Below are positions 6,491 through 14,937 of a DNA stretch of 64,000 bases, one piece after another. The notes below the pieces were generated by a model. It ran no database searches. It saw nothing but the letters and a program-made list of their open reading frames with translations, and was not told where the DNA came from. Origin of the DNA: Gammaproteobacteria bacterium (lineage in GTDB: Bacteria; Pseudomonadota; Gammaproteobacteria; GCA-001735895); the NCBI GenBank assembly GCA_030066085.1, contig JASJCI010000006.1:62001-126000 (forward strand), given 5' to 3'. The stretch's first letter is position 1. Every line of letters starts with the position of its first letter. The translations under genes and the position numbers were made by a program.

Positions 6491-7891
6491 GTGAAAGCGG
6501 TTGCAAACCAGTTTACCCTTCCGACGCCTGATGGCAATGCCCGCCGACTGGTCACCGGCTGGCTCGCACTCGGTTTGGCCGCACTCGTCATCCCGGGTCT
6601 GTTCGCGATACTCATCGTGCTGTCACGCACACCGTTTTTCCAGGATCTCATTCCGTGGAAGGATTTTTTCAAAACAGCGCTGGTCATTCACGTCGACCTG
6701 ACCGTGCTGGTCTGGTTCATCGCTTTCGCCGGTGTGTTCTGGAGTTACAACAATTCACCGCGCGGGTTGCGCATCGGCTGGGCGGCTTTGTGGCTGGCCG
6801 CGATCGGCACCCTGGTCATCGTCGTCGCGCCGTTCACCGGCGAAAGCCGACCGTTGATGAACAACTACGTACCGGTGCTGCAAAACACGACTTTTTTCGC
6901 GGGCCTGATCGTTTTCGGCTTCGGTTTCCTGTTGCTGATCCTGCGCAGTTGTTTCACCGCGTTCGATACCGATAACCGCAGCAGCGGTGAAACCAGCCTG
7001 CGTTTCGGCCTGTTCGTCGCCGTAATCGCGTCGCTGTTCGCGCTCGGCGCGCTGGTGCTCTCCTGGCTTGGGATCGACGACGGCTTCGAGGGACTTGCCT
7101 ACTACGACAGACTGTTCTGGGGCAGCGGCCACATCATCCAGTTCAGCCATACCCAGCTCGTGCTGGTAGCCTGGCTGTGGCTGGCGTCGGTCAGCGGCAA
7201 TCGCCTGCGTATCTCGCCAAGGGTTGCGCTGTTCCTGTTCATCCTCGGGCTGCAGCCGGTACTCGCGTCGCCGGTTATCTACCTCGCCTTCGACGTCAGT
7301 TCGGGAGAGCACCTGTTCTGGTTTATCCAGTTGATGAAATTCGGCGGCGCCATCGCGGCGGTACCGATCGGCCTCGCGGTGCTATTGTCGATCATCGAAC
7401 AACCGCGCCCCGAACCCGGCAGCGAAATTGAGCGCAATGCACTGATCTACTCGGTGCTGTTGTTCGGCATCGGCGGCGGTATCGGCTTTTTGATCAGCGG
7501 CAGCAATGTCACCGTGCCGGCACATTATCATGGCTCGATCGTCGGCATCACGATTGCGTTCATGGGCATCACCTACCACCTGCTGCCACGTCTCGGTTTC
7601 GCGCGGGTCGAAGGCCGCCTGGCGCGCTGGCAACCCGGCATCTACGGCATCGGCCAGATCCTCCACGTCGCCGGCCTCGCCTGGTCGGGCGGCTACGACG
7701 TGGCGCGCAAATCGACCGAGGCCAGCCGCAGTTTCGAGCAGGTCGCGGGTATGGGATTGATGGGTTTCGGTGGCCTGGTATCGATCGTTGGCGGCATTAT
7801 TTTCCTGCTGCTGGTATTCCGCGCCATGCACCGGGGACACGCTCCGGCCGCGCTCGCGGTTAGCGACGAGTCCGCAGCGCAACGTCGGTAA
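6491..7891 (+). CDS. Divergent heme-copper oxidoreductase subunit I, candidate non-canonical NO reductase
   Basis: A polytopic membrane protein of about 466 residues (GTG start at 6491; an in-frame ATG at 6443 gives a longer, less likely form). The low-spin heme ligands appear to be H67 (VIHVDL) and one His of VPAHYHGSI (H345, H347). The helix with the first active-site His reads FWGSGHIIQFSHTQ: H214 is present, the tyrosine position is Phe218, and extra polar residues Q217, H220 and Q222 follow. The canonical His-His pair is absent where expected; the region reads LQPVLASPVIYLAF. It therefore cannot be a standard oxidase. Lineages with altered sites (gNOR, eNOR, nNOR) have been described as NO reductases, and one of these, perhaps gNOR, is my best guess. 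No CuA or cytochrome subunit is adjacent. Confidence 0.72.
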   Translation: MKAVANQFTLPTPDGNARRLVTGWLALGLAALVIPGLFAILIVLSRTPFFQDLIPWKDFFKTALVIHVDLTVLVWFIAFAGVFWSYNNSPRGLRIGWAALWLAAIGTLVIVVAPFTGESRPLMNNYVPVLQNTTFFAGLIVFGFGFLLLILRSCFTAFDTDNRSSGETSLRFGLFVAVIASLFALGALVLSWLGIDDGFEGLAYYDRLFWGSGHIIQFSHTQLVLVAWLWLASVSGNRLRISPRVALFLFILGLQPVLASPVIYLAFDVSSGEHLFWFIQLMKFGGAIAAVPIGLAVLLSIIEQPRPEPGSEIERNALIYSVLLFGIGGGIGFLISGSNVTVPAHYHGSIVGITIAFMGITYHLLPRLGFARVEGRLARWQPGIYGIGQILHVAGLAWSGGYDVARKSTEASRSFEQVAGMGLMGFGGLVSIVGGIIFLLLVFRAMHRGHAPAALAVSDESAAQRR

Positions 7892-7945
7892 GGCCTGCCG
7901 CCAGGGGCAATCCGACGCGCAGCCTGCGCTACTGCCCGCAGAATA

Positions 7946-8512
7946 CTAGTGTACGCCGCGAGCGATCAGAAACTCGCTGTACTGCTGGTCGGTGCCGTTG
8001 ATGTGATTGATCAGCCAGGCCTTCAGAAAGGCCAGCGCCTCCTGCAGCGCGCGATCCTCGTCGGCGCGATAGGCCTGCTGCAGTTGCTCCACTTTCGCCA
8101 CCATCTTTTCGTGTTCGGCGCGATGCGCCTGCAACGACGGATAACCATGTTCCTGCATGAGCTCTTCCTCGTAGCGAAAATGAATGCGCGTGTAGTCGAC
8201 TACCGCATCCAGGGCGGCACGCTCGTAGTCGCCGCCCGTGGCATAGTCGACCGTATTCTGCAGCCGGTTGATCAGTTCGATGAGCTGTCGGTGCTGTGCA
8301 TCGATCGATTCGATGCCGACGGAATACTCCGGTTTCCAGTGCACCAGGCGCGCCGCCGAGAGTTTGCTGTTGAAGAACGGCAACAGGACGAGAGACGCAA
8401 TGACCAGCCAGGTCAACGGGTGCCCCGGCGCGGTCGCGAGGCCCAGTATTGCGGCGGTCAGCAGCGCCAGGATCAGCACCGCCAACACGAACATGCGTAA
8501 CTTGTGGTTCAT
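7946..8512 (-). CDS. Membrane-anchored hemerythrin
   Basis: A 188-residue protein with two N-terminal membrane helices (about residues 6-26 and 33-48) followed by a hemerythrin domain. Ligand motifs are SIDAQHRQLIELI, HFRYEEELM, AHRAEHEKM and WLINHINGTDQQ. It is divergent from nirE, and the FNR/Dnr box at 8586-8599 lies 74 bases from its start, so both are likely switched on together under low oxygen or NO. Membrane location beside NO-producing and NO-consuming enzymes suggests trapping or handing over NO or O2 at the membrane; function is inferred from the family. Confidence 0.87.
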   Translation of the reverse strand: MNHKLRMFVLAVLILALLTAAILGLATAPGHPLTWLVIASLVLLPFFNSKLSAARLVHWKPEYSVGIESIDAQHRQLIELINRLQNTVDYATGGDYERAALDAVVDYTRIHFRYEEELMQEHGYPSLQAHRAEHEKMVAKVEQLQQAYRADEDRALQEALAFLKAWLINHINGTDQQYSEFLIARGVH

Positions 8513-8585
8513 GCGTCAGGCCTCGCTTCGCTCGCAGGCATCTTGGGATCGGCTTCATTCTAGCCACGCGCACCCCGGGGTGTGG

Positions 8586-8599
8586 TTGACATTTATCAA
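8586..8599. promoter_or_regulatory. FNR/Dnr-like box between hemerythrin 2 and nirE
   Basis: TTGAC-ATTT-ATCAA is an excellent dyad. It lies 74 bases from the hemerythrin start and about 109 bases from the nirE start, so one box could serve both divergent promoters. Confidence 0.75.
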
Positions 8600-8707
8600 A
8601 TACAAACTGGCCGAGTCTCCCAATAATCGTTTCGTATCCGGCGCTGCCGCCGTTGCCGCAGACAGGCCGGCGACAGGTTTCACAGCCCGCTGCAACAGGT
8701 GTTCCAG

Positions 8708-9514
8708 ATGACTAAAAAAGGCTTCGTTTCACTGGTGGGTGCAGGCCCCGGCGACCCCGACCTGCTCACCGTCAGGGCGCTGCGCTGTCTGCAAAAGGCA
8801 GATGTGGTCGTCTTCGACCGGCTCGTCAGCGACGCGGTCATGGCGCTGGTTCCAGCGGGCGTCAGCCGTATCTCGGTGGGTAAATCGCGCGCCTGCCACA
8901 CGCTGCCGCAGGATCAGATCAACGAGCTACTGGTCGACCTGGCGACCCCCGGACGTCGGGTTGTTCGACTCAAGGGTGGTGACCCCTATATTTTCGGCCG
9001 CGGCGGCGAGGAGGCACTCGAACTGCGCCGTAACGATATCGATTTCGAAGTGATCCCCGGTATCACCGCCGCTGCCGGGATCAGCTGTTATGCCGGTATT
9101 CCACTGACCCATCGCGGCCTGAGCCAGGGAGTGCATTTCGTCACCGGCCAGCTGCAGCATGGCGACGCGGCCGCGATCGACTGGCGCTGCCTGGCCAAAC
9201 CCGACACCACGCTGGTCATTTACATGGGGCTCGGCAACCTGCCCTACATCTGCGCCGAACTCATCGCCGCCGGGCTCGACACCTCGACCCCGGCAGCGGC
9301 GATACACCGCGGCACCCAGGCAACCCAGCAAAAGGTGATCTCGACCCTGGCCGGCCTGCCGGTGGAAGTGTCGCGCGCCGGACTGCGCTCGCCGGTTGCC
9401 ACCATCGTGGGCCAGGTGGTAAGCCTGTCGGAAGAGCTCGACTGGTTTACCAACCGGGGCGAGCCGGCCATCGAGGATTTCGATCATGAAAGCCTGGACC
9501 TGGCTCGCGCCTAG
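8708..9514 (+). CDS. nirE: Uroporphyrinogen-III C-methyltransferase for heme d1 synthesis
   Basis: A 268-residue SAM-dependent methyltransferase that converts uroporphyrinogen III to precorrin-2, the first committed step toward heme d1. The N-terminus shows the SUMT signature VSLVGAGPGDPDLLT, then RLKGGDPYIFGRGGEE and VVPGIT-like EVIPGITAAAGI. ATG at 8708 is preceded by AGGTG; a GTG at 8699 is possible but less likely. It lacks the CysG N-terminal oxidase/ferrochelatase part. It heads a tightly packed nir operon and overlaps nirC, so NirE is a better name than CobA. Expression probably depends on the box at 8586. Confidence 0.92.
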   Translation: MTKKGFVSLVGAGPGDPDLLTVRALRCLQKADVVVFDRLVSDAVMALVPAGVSRISVGKSRACHTLPQDQINELLVDLATPGRRVVRLKGGDPYIFGRGGEEALELRRNDIDFEVIPGITAAAGISCYAGIPLTHRGLSQGVHFVTGQLQHGDAAAIDWRCLAKPDTTLVIYMGLGNLPYICAELIAAGLDTSTPAAAIHRGTQATQQKVISTLAGLPVEVSRAGLRSPVATIVGQVVSLSEELDWFTNRGEPAIEDFDHESLDLARA

Positions 9515-9818
9515 ACTCATGTCCGGCCTGGTGCTCGCCGCCCCGGTATTCGCGGCCGATTTACCGACCGCCGAACGGGCGCGGGAATTGCAAAACCTGC
9601 TGATACAGGACTGCGGCTCCTGCCACGGTCTGAAAATGCGCGGCGGTCTCGGGCCGGGCCTGCTGCCCGAGCAGCTGTCCAGTCGTTCGCCGGAATACCT
9701 GACGACGATCATCCTGTACGGCAAACCGGGCAGTGCCATGCCGGCCTGGCGCGGGCTGTTGACGCCATCCGAGGCACGCTGGATCGCGCAACGCCTGCTA
9801 GAGGGTCCCGACTCATGA
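9486..9818 (+). CDS. nirC: Small periplasmic cytochrome c, NirC-like
   Basis: A 110-residue protein with a signal peptide (about 22 residues ending VFAAD) and one heme c site, CGSCH, with a likely axial Met in GSAMPAWRGLL. It overlaps the nirE end by 29 bases and the nirF start by 4. In denitrifiers NirC is a monoheme cytochrome that can donate electrons to cd1 nitrite reductase and takes part in heme d1 maturation. The name rests on size, motif and position; other small cytochromes would look similar. Confidence 0.8.
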   Translation: MKAWTWLAPRLMSGLVLAAPVFAADLPTAERARELQNLLIQDCGSCHGLKMRGGLGPGLLPEQLSSRSPEYLTTIILYGKPGSAMPAWRGLLTPSEARWIAQRLLEGPDS

Positions 9819-10978
9819 AACGCTGCCTGCTATTCGTCGCCCTGCTGATCAGCGCATCGACGCTGCAGGCACGCGGCACCGGGGATCTCGGCGTACTGAT
9901 CGAGCGTGCCAGCAGCAGCGTGCAAATCGTCGAGACCAGCAACAATACCAGCCTCAAGCGCGTCGCCGGTCTCGGCGATTTGTCGCATGCATCAGTGGTG
10001 TACTCACGCGATGCGCGCTACGCCTATGTTTTCGGCCGTGATGGCGGACTCAGCAAGGTCGACCTGCTCGACGGCAGCATCGCGGCTCGAAGGCTGCAGT
10101 CGGGCAACAGTATCGGCGGCGCCATTTCCCAGGACGGGCGCCTGATCGCGGTTTCGAATTACGACCCCGGCGGAGTGCGGGTGTTCGATGCGCACAGTCT
10201 CGAGCCGGTGGCCGACATCCCCGCTACCTACGGCGACGACCGGGCGCGCTCGAAAGTCATCGGCCTGGTCGATGCCCCCGACGACCGGTTCGTATTCGCG
10301 CTGTGGGACGCCGGCGAAATCTGGGTGCTGGATATGTCCGACCGCGACCGGCCGCAGGTGACTCGTTACCGCAACATTGGCCGCCAGCCTTACGACGCAC
10401 TGATCACCGGCGACGGCCGCTACTACATCGCCGGACTGTTCGGCGAGGACGGCATGGCTTTGCTCGATCTGTGGAATCCGGACCGGGGTGTGCGCCGGAT
10501 TCTGTCCGGCTACGGGCGCGGCGAGCAAAAGTTGCCGGTGTACAAGATGCCGCATCTCGAGGGCTGGGCAGTGGCCGGCAATTACGCCTTTGTACCCGCC
10601 ATCGGCCGCCACGAAGTCCTCTTGATCGATATGCAGAACTGGACCGAGGCCGGCCGAATCGCGGTGCATGGGCAGCCGATATTCGTCATGGCGCGGCCCG
10701 ACGGTCGCCAGGTCTGGGTCAATTTTGCGCTGCCCGATAACGACACCATCGAGGTGATCGATACGCAGTCGCTCGAAATCGTGCACCGGCTGCGGCCCGG
10801 CAAGGGCGTGCTGCACATGGAGTTCGAACCGCGCGGCGAGGAAGTCTGGCTGTCGGTGCGCGACGAAAATCGCGTCGAGGTGTACGACACGCGCAGCTTC
10901 GAGCGCAAGGCAGCCATACCCGCAAGCAAACCCAGCGGCATCTTTTTCACCGCGCGCGCGCACCGGATCGGCCTGTGA
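9815..10978 (+). CDS. nirF: Heme d1 biosynthesis protein NirF
   Basis: A 387-residue periplasmic beta-propeller protein, the usual length for NirF, with a short signal peptide (RCLLFVALLISASTLQA). The propeller resembles the d1 domain of NirS/NirN (for example VYSRDARYAYVFGRDG and MPHLEGWAVAGNYAF), but there is no cytochrome c domain, which separates NirF from NirN and NirS. NirF acts in a late periplasmic step of heme d1 formation, dehydrogenation of the precursor. It is translationally coupled to nirC and nirD through 4-base ATGA/GTGA overlaps. Confidence 0.9.
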   Translation: MKRCLLFVALLISASTLQARGTGDLGVLIERASSSVQIVETSNNTSLKRVAGLGDLSHASVVYSRDARYAYVFGRDGGLSKVDLLDGSIAARRLQSGNSIGGAISQDGRLIAVSNYDPGGVRVFDAHSLEPVADIPATYGDDRARSKVIGLVDAPDDRFVFALWDAGEIWVLDMSDRDRPQVTRYRNIGRQPYDALITGDGRYYIAGLFGEDGMALLDLWNPDRGVRRILSGYGRGEQKLPVYKMPHLEGWAVAGNYAFVPAIGRHEVLLIDMQNWTEAGRIAVHGQPIFVMARPDGRQVWVNFALPDNDTIEVIDTQSLEIVHRLRPGKGVLHMEFEPRGEEVWLSVRDENRVEVYDTRSFERKAAIPASKPSGIFFTARAHRIGL

Positions 10979-11433
10979 GACAGTTTTCCCCTCTCGAGCA
11001 ACAGCTGCTCAATCAATTTCAGCGCGGCATCCCGCTCACGCCGACACCATGGGCCGACATCGCCCAGCAGCTCGGGGTTTACGAAACCACGGTACTGGAG
11101 ACCTTCAGACGACTGCAAACCGAGGGCGTCATCAGCCGTATCGGCGCAGTGTTTCACCCCAACCGGGTTGGCGCCAGCACGCTGGCGGCAATGGCCGTAC
11201 CGGAGGCGCAACTGGAATCGGTGGCGGACAAGGTCAACCAGTTCGTCGAGGTCAATCACAACTACGAACGCGAACACGAATACAACCTGTGGTTCGTCGT
11301 GGTCGCCGACAATGAAACCCGCCTCGCGACGGCGCTGGACGAGATCGAGGCCGAATGCGGTTACCCGTTGCTGAACCTGCCGCTGGAATGCGAGTTTTTC
11401 ATCGACCTGGGATTCGATCTGCAATGGACATGA
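10975..11433 (+). CDS. nirD: Siroheme decarboxylase subunit, NirD/NirG type
   Basis: A 152-residue Lrp/AsnC-like protein: an N-terminal winged helix (LLNQFQRGIPLTPTPWADIA) and a C-terminal ferredoxin-like domain with the family motif HNYEREHEYNLWFVV. NirD, NirL, NirG and NirH form the complex that decarboxylates siroheme to didecarboxysiroheme. A GTG start overlaps the nirF stop. The motif assigns it to the NirD/G half of the pair; whether it is D or G cannot be settled by eye. Confidence 0.87.
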   Translation: MRQFSPLEQQLLNQFQRGIPLTPTPWADIAQQLGVYETTVLETFRRLQTEGVISRIGAVFHPNRVGASTLAAMAVPEAQLESVADKVNQFVEVNHNYEREHEYNLWFVVVADNETRLATALDEIEAECGYPLLNLPLECEFFIDLGFDLQWT

Positions 11434-11933
11434 AACGTGACGACGAGCTGACCCGGGCGCTGATCGCGGCTATCGGCAAGGGCCTGCCGCTGGAGCAAAA
11501 ACCCTATGCAGCGCTGGCCGAGCAACTCGGTTGCGGGGAGGCGGAGGTCATCGACGGCATCCGGCGGCTGGCCATGCGCGGCGATCTCAAACGCTTCGGC
11601 GTGGTCGTCAGGCACCGGAAACTCGGTTACCGCGCCAACGCGATGGTGGTGTGGGACATTCCGGATACGCGCGTCGCCGAGATCGGCCATGCAATCGGCG
11701 AATTTACCTTCGTGACCCTGTGCTACCAGCGCCCGCGCCGCCTGCCGGACTGGCCCTATAACCTGTTCTGCATGATTCACGGCCGCGACCGCGACGCGGT
11801 CAGCCAACAGGTTGACCAAATTGCCGCGGAATTGGGCCTGCAGCAGGTCAACCACCGCATCCTGTTCAGCGGGCGCTGCTTCAAACAACGCGGCGCGGCT
11901 TATCGGCAGCCCGCGCAGGCTCTCGATGGATGA
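11424..11933 (+). CDS. nirL: Siroheme decarboxylase subunit, NirL/NirH type
   Basis: A 169-residue partner of the preceding protein with the same two-domain layout. It carries the NirL/H signature VTLCYQRPRRLPDWPYNLFCMIHG. Two start codons are close together: ATG at 11424 and ATG at 11430, the second giving an ATGA overlap with the nirD stop. It should form the heterodimer that removes the acetate carboxyl groups of siroheme. It was named L because it follows the single-domain NirD. Confidence 0.86.
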   Translation: MDMKRDDELTRALIAAIGKGLPLEQKPYAALAEQLGCGEAEVIDGIRRLAMRGDLKRFGVVVRHRKLGYRANAMVVWDIPDTRVAEIGHAIGEFTFVTLCYQRPRRLPDWPYNLFCMIHGRDRDAVSQQVDQIAAELGLQQVNHRILFSGRCFKQRGAAYRQPAQALDG

Positions 11934-12903
11934 GCTGGCGCGCCAGTTCCTGAATCGCTACCAGGGAGGTTTCCCGATTACCGAGCAACCGTTCGCCGAG
12001 GTTGCACGCGAACTCGAAACCGACAGCAAAACGCTGATCGAAACCATCCAGCGCCTGCTCGACGATAAGATCCTGAGCCGTTTCGGGCCGCTTTACGACG
12101 CCTCCAGCATGGGCGGCAGCCTGACGCTGGCCGCACTGTCGGTGCCGGCGGAACGCTACGACGCCGTTGCCGAAAAGGTCAACGACATGCCGGAGATCGC
12201 ACACAACTACGAGCGCGAACACGAACTCAACATGTGGTTCGTGATCGCCACCGAAACCCCGGAGCGCCTGCAGCAGACCATCGACCGCATCGAGCAATCG
12301 GTCAACCTGCCGCTGTACAACTTTCCCAAGCTGCAAACCTTTTATCTCGGGTTATGGCTCGAGATCGATGCCGATGGCGCGGTGCGGACACGGCCTATCC
12401 CGGGACCGGTCAAGCAGGGCGGCATGATCATCGATGAACTCGATCGCGCCATCGTGCAGGCCAGCCAGGCCGGACTGCCGCTCGAAATCGCGCCCTATAC
12501 CGTGATCGCCGGCGCCTGTGGCTGCGATACCGCAAGCGTACTGCGACGCATGCAACACATGCTCGATCGCGGCGTGATCCGCCGTATCGGCGCGGTGCCG
12601 AATCACTATCGACTCGGACTCGAAGCGAACGGGATGTCGGTCTGGGACGTCGAGGATTCGCAGCTGCAGGAACTCGGCGCCCGCGTCGGTCGCCTCGATT
12701 TCGTCAGCCACTGCTACGAACGGCCGCGCCATGAGCCGCTGTGGCCATACAACCTGTTCGCGATGGTGCACGGTCACGATCGCAGCGAAGTCGAAGAAAA
12801 ATTGCCTGAAATCAAATTCTTGCTCGGCAGGCACTGCCGCCGACACGAGGTGCTCTACAGCAGCCGTATTCTGAAAAAAACCGGAATGAGGATCATAGCC
12901 TGA
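11926..12903 (+). CDS. nirGH: Fused siroheme decarboxylase, NirG-NirH (or NirD-NirL) type
   Basis: A 325-residue protein made of two complete siroheme-decarboxylase units in one chain. Residues 1-150 are NirD/G type (HNYEREHELNMWFVI); residues from about 170 are NirL/H type (SHCYERPRHEPLWPYNLFAMVHG). So the operon has one split pair and one fused pair. In P. stutzeri a NirDL fusion exists, so the fused copy here could equally be called NirDL. The start at 11926 overlaps the end of nirL and the stop overlaps the nirJ start. Confidence 0.87.
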   Translation: MDELARQFLNRYQGGFPITEQPFAEVARELETDSKTLIETIQRLLDDKILSRFGPLYDASSMGGSLTLAALSVPAERYDAVAEKVNDMPEIAHNYEREHELNMWFVIATETPERLQQTIDRIEQSVNLPLYNFPKLQTFYLGLWLEIDADGAVRTRPIPGPVKQGGMIIDELDRAIVQASQAGLPLEIAPYTVIAGACGCDTASVLRRMQHMLDRGVIRRIGAVPNHYRLGLEANGMSVWDVEDSQLQELGARVGRLDFVSHCYERPRHEPLWPYNLFAMVHGHDRSEVEEKLPEIKFLLGRHCRRHEVLYSSRILKKTGMRIIA

Positions 12904-14171
12904 TGTTTCGCCTGAGCCGTTATCTGCACGCACTGGGACGCCCCGTCCCCGTCGCCGCCATGCCCGGATCGGTTCGCGCCGGTACCGGTCCCGTCGTCAT
13001 CTGGAACCTGATCCGGCGTTGCAACCTCGCCTGCAAACACTGTTACGCGACCTCGGCCGATATTCATTTTGCCGGAGAACTGTCGACCGCCGAGGTATAC
13101 GCGGTCATGGACGACCTGCATGAATTCGGTGTGCCCGTGCTGATCCTGTCGGGTGGAGAACCGCTGCTGCGACCCGATATCTTCGAGATTTCACAACGCG
13201 CCCGGGATATGGGTTTTTATGTCGGCCTGTCGAGCAACGGTACGCGTATTACCCGCGACAACATTGCCGAGCTGGACGCGATCGGTTACGACTACGTCGG
13301 TATCAGTATCGACGGCATGCGCGCAACCCACGATCGATTCCGGCGCAAGCAAGGCGCTTTCGACGAAGCCATGCGCGGCATCCGCCTGTGCCGGGAGCGC
13401 GGTATCAAGGTCGGCCTGCGTTTCACCCTGACCCAGGACAACGCCGCCGAGCTGCCCGATCTGCTGCAGCTTATGGCGGATGAAAACATCGACAAATTTT
13501 ACCTGTCGCACCTGAATTATGCCGGGCGGGGCAACCGTAATCGGGACAGCGATTCGCATCACCGCATGACGCGGGCGGCAATGGACCTGCTGTTCGAAAC
13601 CTGCTGGCAGGATGTACAGGCCGGTCGGCGGCGCGAGTTCGTCACCGGCAACAACGACGCCGACGGCGTTTACCTGCTGCAGTGGGCGGCACAACACATG
13701 CCTGAACATGTCGATCGACTGCGCGCGCAGCTGCTGCGCTGGGGCGGCAATTCCTCCGGCGTCAATATCGCGAACATCGATAATCTCGGCAACGTCCATC
13801 CGGACACCATGTGGTGGGACTATTGCCTCGGCAACCTGCGAGAGCGTCCGTTTTCCGCGATCTGGCAGGATACTTCGGATCCGCTGATGGCCGGGCTCAA
13901 GGCGGAAAAACGCCCGCTCGAAGGCCGCTGCGCTGCCTGCCGCCAGCTTGCCATCTGCGGCGGCAACTCGCGCACGCGCGCCTGGCAGCTAACCGGTAAT
14001 CCCTGGGCCGAAGACCCGGGCTGTTATCTCAGCGACGCCGAAATCGGAGTCAGCGATCAGCCCGAACGGATCGCGGTAACGCCCTATCGGCGCCTTGGCG
14101 AAGCCGACAAGCAACTGCCGCTCCGGGGTGATTACCAGCGGGATCAGTCGGCGAGACAGCGTACCGGCTGA
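12903..14171 (+). CDS. nirJ: Heme d1 biosynthesis radical SAM protein NirJ
   Basis: A 422-residue radical SAM enzyme that replaces the two propionate side chains with oxo groups to give the heme d1 dione. The SAM [4Fe-4S] motif is CNLACKHC, followed by LSGGEPLLRPDI. A C-terminal SPASM-like cluster region has CAACRQLAICGGNSRTRA and a further Cys in DPGCYLSD. Length and motif order fit NirJ. It is the last gene of the nirE-C-F-D-L-GH-J operon and converges on the dnr-like gene with a 28-base overlap at the 3' ends. Confidence 0.92.
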   Translation: MFRLSRYLHALGRPVPVAAMPGSVRAGTGPVVIWNLIRRCNLACKHCYATSADIHFAGELSTAEVYAVMDDLHEFGVPVLILSGGEPLLRPDIFEISQRARDMGFYVGLSSNGTRITRDNIAELDAIGYDYVGISIDGMRATHDRFRRKQGAFDEAMRGIRLCRERGIKVGLRFTLTQDNAAELPDLLQLMADENIDKFYLSHLNYAGRGNRNRDSDSHHRMTRAAMDLLFETCWQDVQAGRRREFVTGNNDADGVYLLQWAAQHMPEHVDRLRAQLLRWGGNSSGVNIANIDNLGNVHPDTMWWDYCLGNLRERPFSAIWQDTSDPLMAGLKAEKRPLEGRCAACRQLAICGGNSRTRAWQLTGNPWAEDPGCYLSDAEIGVSDQPERIAVTPYRRLGEADKQLPLRGDYQRDQSARQRTG

Positions 14172-14872
14172 TCGGCCGACTCGGTTGTCATACTGGTGCC
14201 GGCACAGGCTTCGAACATCGCGTCGCGATCGTGGATCGTGACCCGACGACCCTCGATCGTTACGATCTTGTTGTCCTGCAGGTTCTTGAGAATGCGTGAA
14301 AAAGTTTCCGGCTTTACCGACAGGCGCGAGGCGATTACGCTCTTGGCAATCTTCAGATCAAAACTGTCGCTGTCGGCCGGCGCCTCCCGCAACAGGTAGG
14401 AGATCGTGCGTGCGGTGCCGGTTTCCAGGCTGAGCGCGTCAATTTCACGGATCAGGGTACGCAGGCGAAAGCTCATTGTGCCGAGCAGCAGAAAGCAGGT
14501 CTCGACCGATTCGTGCAGCATCGCCTTGAAGTCGCGACAGTTGATACTGATCACGCGGCTGGGCACCAGCGCGGTGGCGGTCACCGGGTAGTGCGGTTCG
14601 TCCATGAACATCAGCGCTTCGGCGAAGGTGGCGCCCGCTTCCATGATTTCGACGACCTTTTCCTTGCCGTCCGGCGAGACGCGGAACAGCTTGATGCGGC
14701 CGCTGACCACGAGATAGAAACTGACCGCGTCATCACCCTGGAAAAACAGCGACTCGCCCTCGACCATATCGGTCAGGTGCGAGTGCCGACGTACGCGCTC
14801 GAGCTGTTCGTCGCTGAGCGCGGAAAACAGGTGGGAACCGTTGAGAGCCGGCAGTATGTCAGGCGATTTCAA
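14144..14872 (-). CDS. dnr: Crp/Fnr family regulator, Dnr/NnrR-like
   Basis: A 242-residue transcription factor: cyclic-nucleotide-type beta-barrel (SHLFSALSDEQLERV through about 130), dimer helix, and C-terminal winged helix with the recognition segment SVKPETFSRILKNL. No ATG suits the family start; TTG at 14872 with GGAG 9 bases upstream gives the normal length, while the ATG at 14998 adds an unlike extension overlapping the next gene. There is no N-terminal cysteine cluster, so it is not an oxygen-sensing FNR. Location next to nirJ and the three boxes at 4216, 4475 and 8586 suggest it is the NO-responsive regulator of this island. Confidence 0.85.
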   Translation of the reverse strand: MKSPDILPALNGSHLFSALSDEQLERVRRHSHLTDMVEGESLFFQGDDAVSFYLVVSGRIKLFRVSPDGKEKVVEIMEAGATFAEALMFMDEPHYPVTATALVPSRVISINCRDFKAMLHESVETCFLLLGTMSFRLRTLIREIDALSLETGTARTISYLLREAPADSDSFDLKIAKSVIASRLSVKPETFSRILKNLQDNKIVTIEGRRVTIHDRDAMFEACAGTSMTTESADQPVRCLAD

Positions 14873-14937
14873 ACCGAGCTGCTCCGTTGTTGCATTGCGC
14901 CGATATTGACACGAAACCCGCGGTGCTGCATCGCTTT

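Noticed and set aside
6414-6506. N-terminal extension of the 34-residue peptide to ATG at 6506
   Set aside because: Would overlap the divergent subunit I start at 6491; the ATG at 6413 has a better ribosome site. Not fully excluded.
14876-14910. Possible FNR box upstream of dnr
   Set aside because: Only one half-site (GTCAAT) is visible on the minus strand; no partner at the right spacing.
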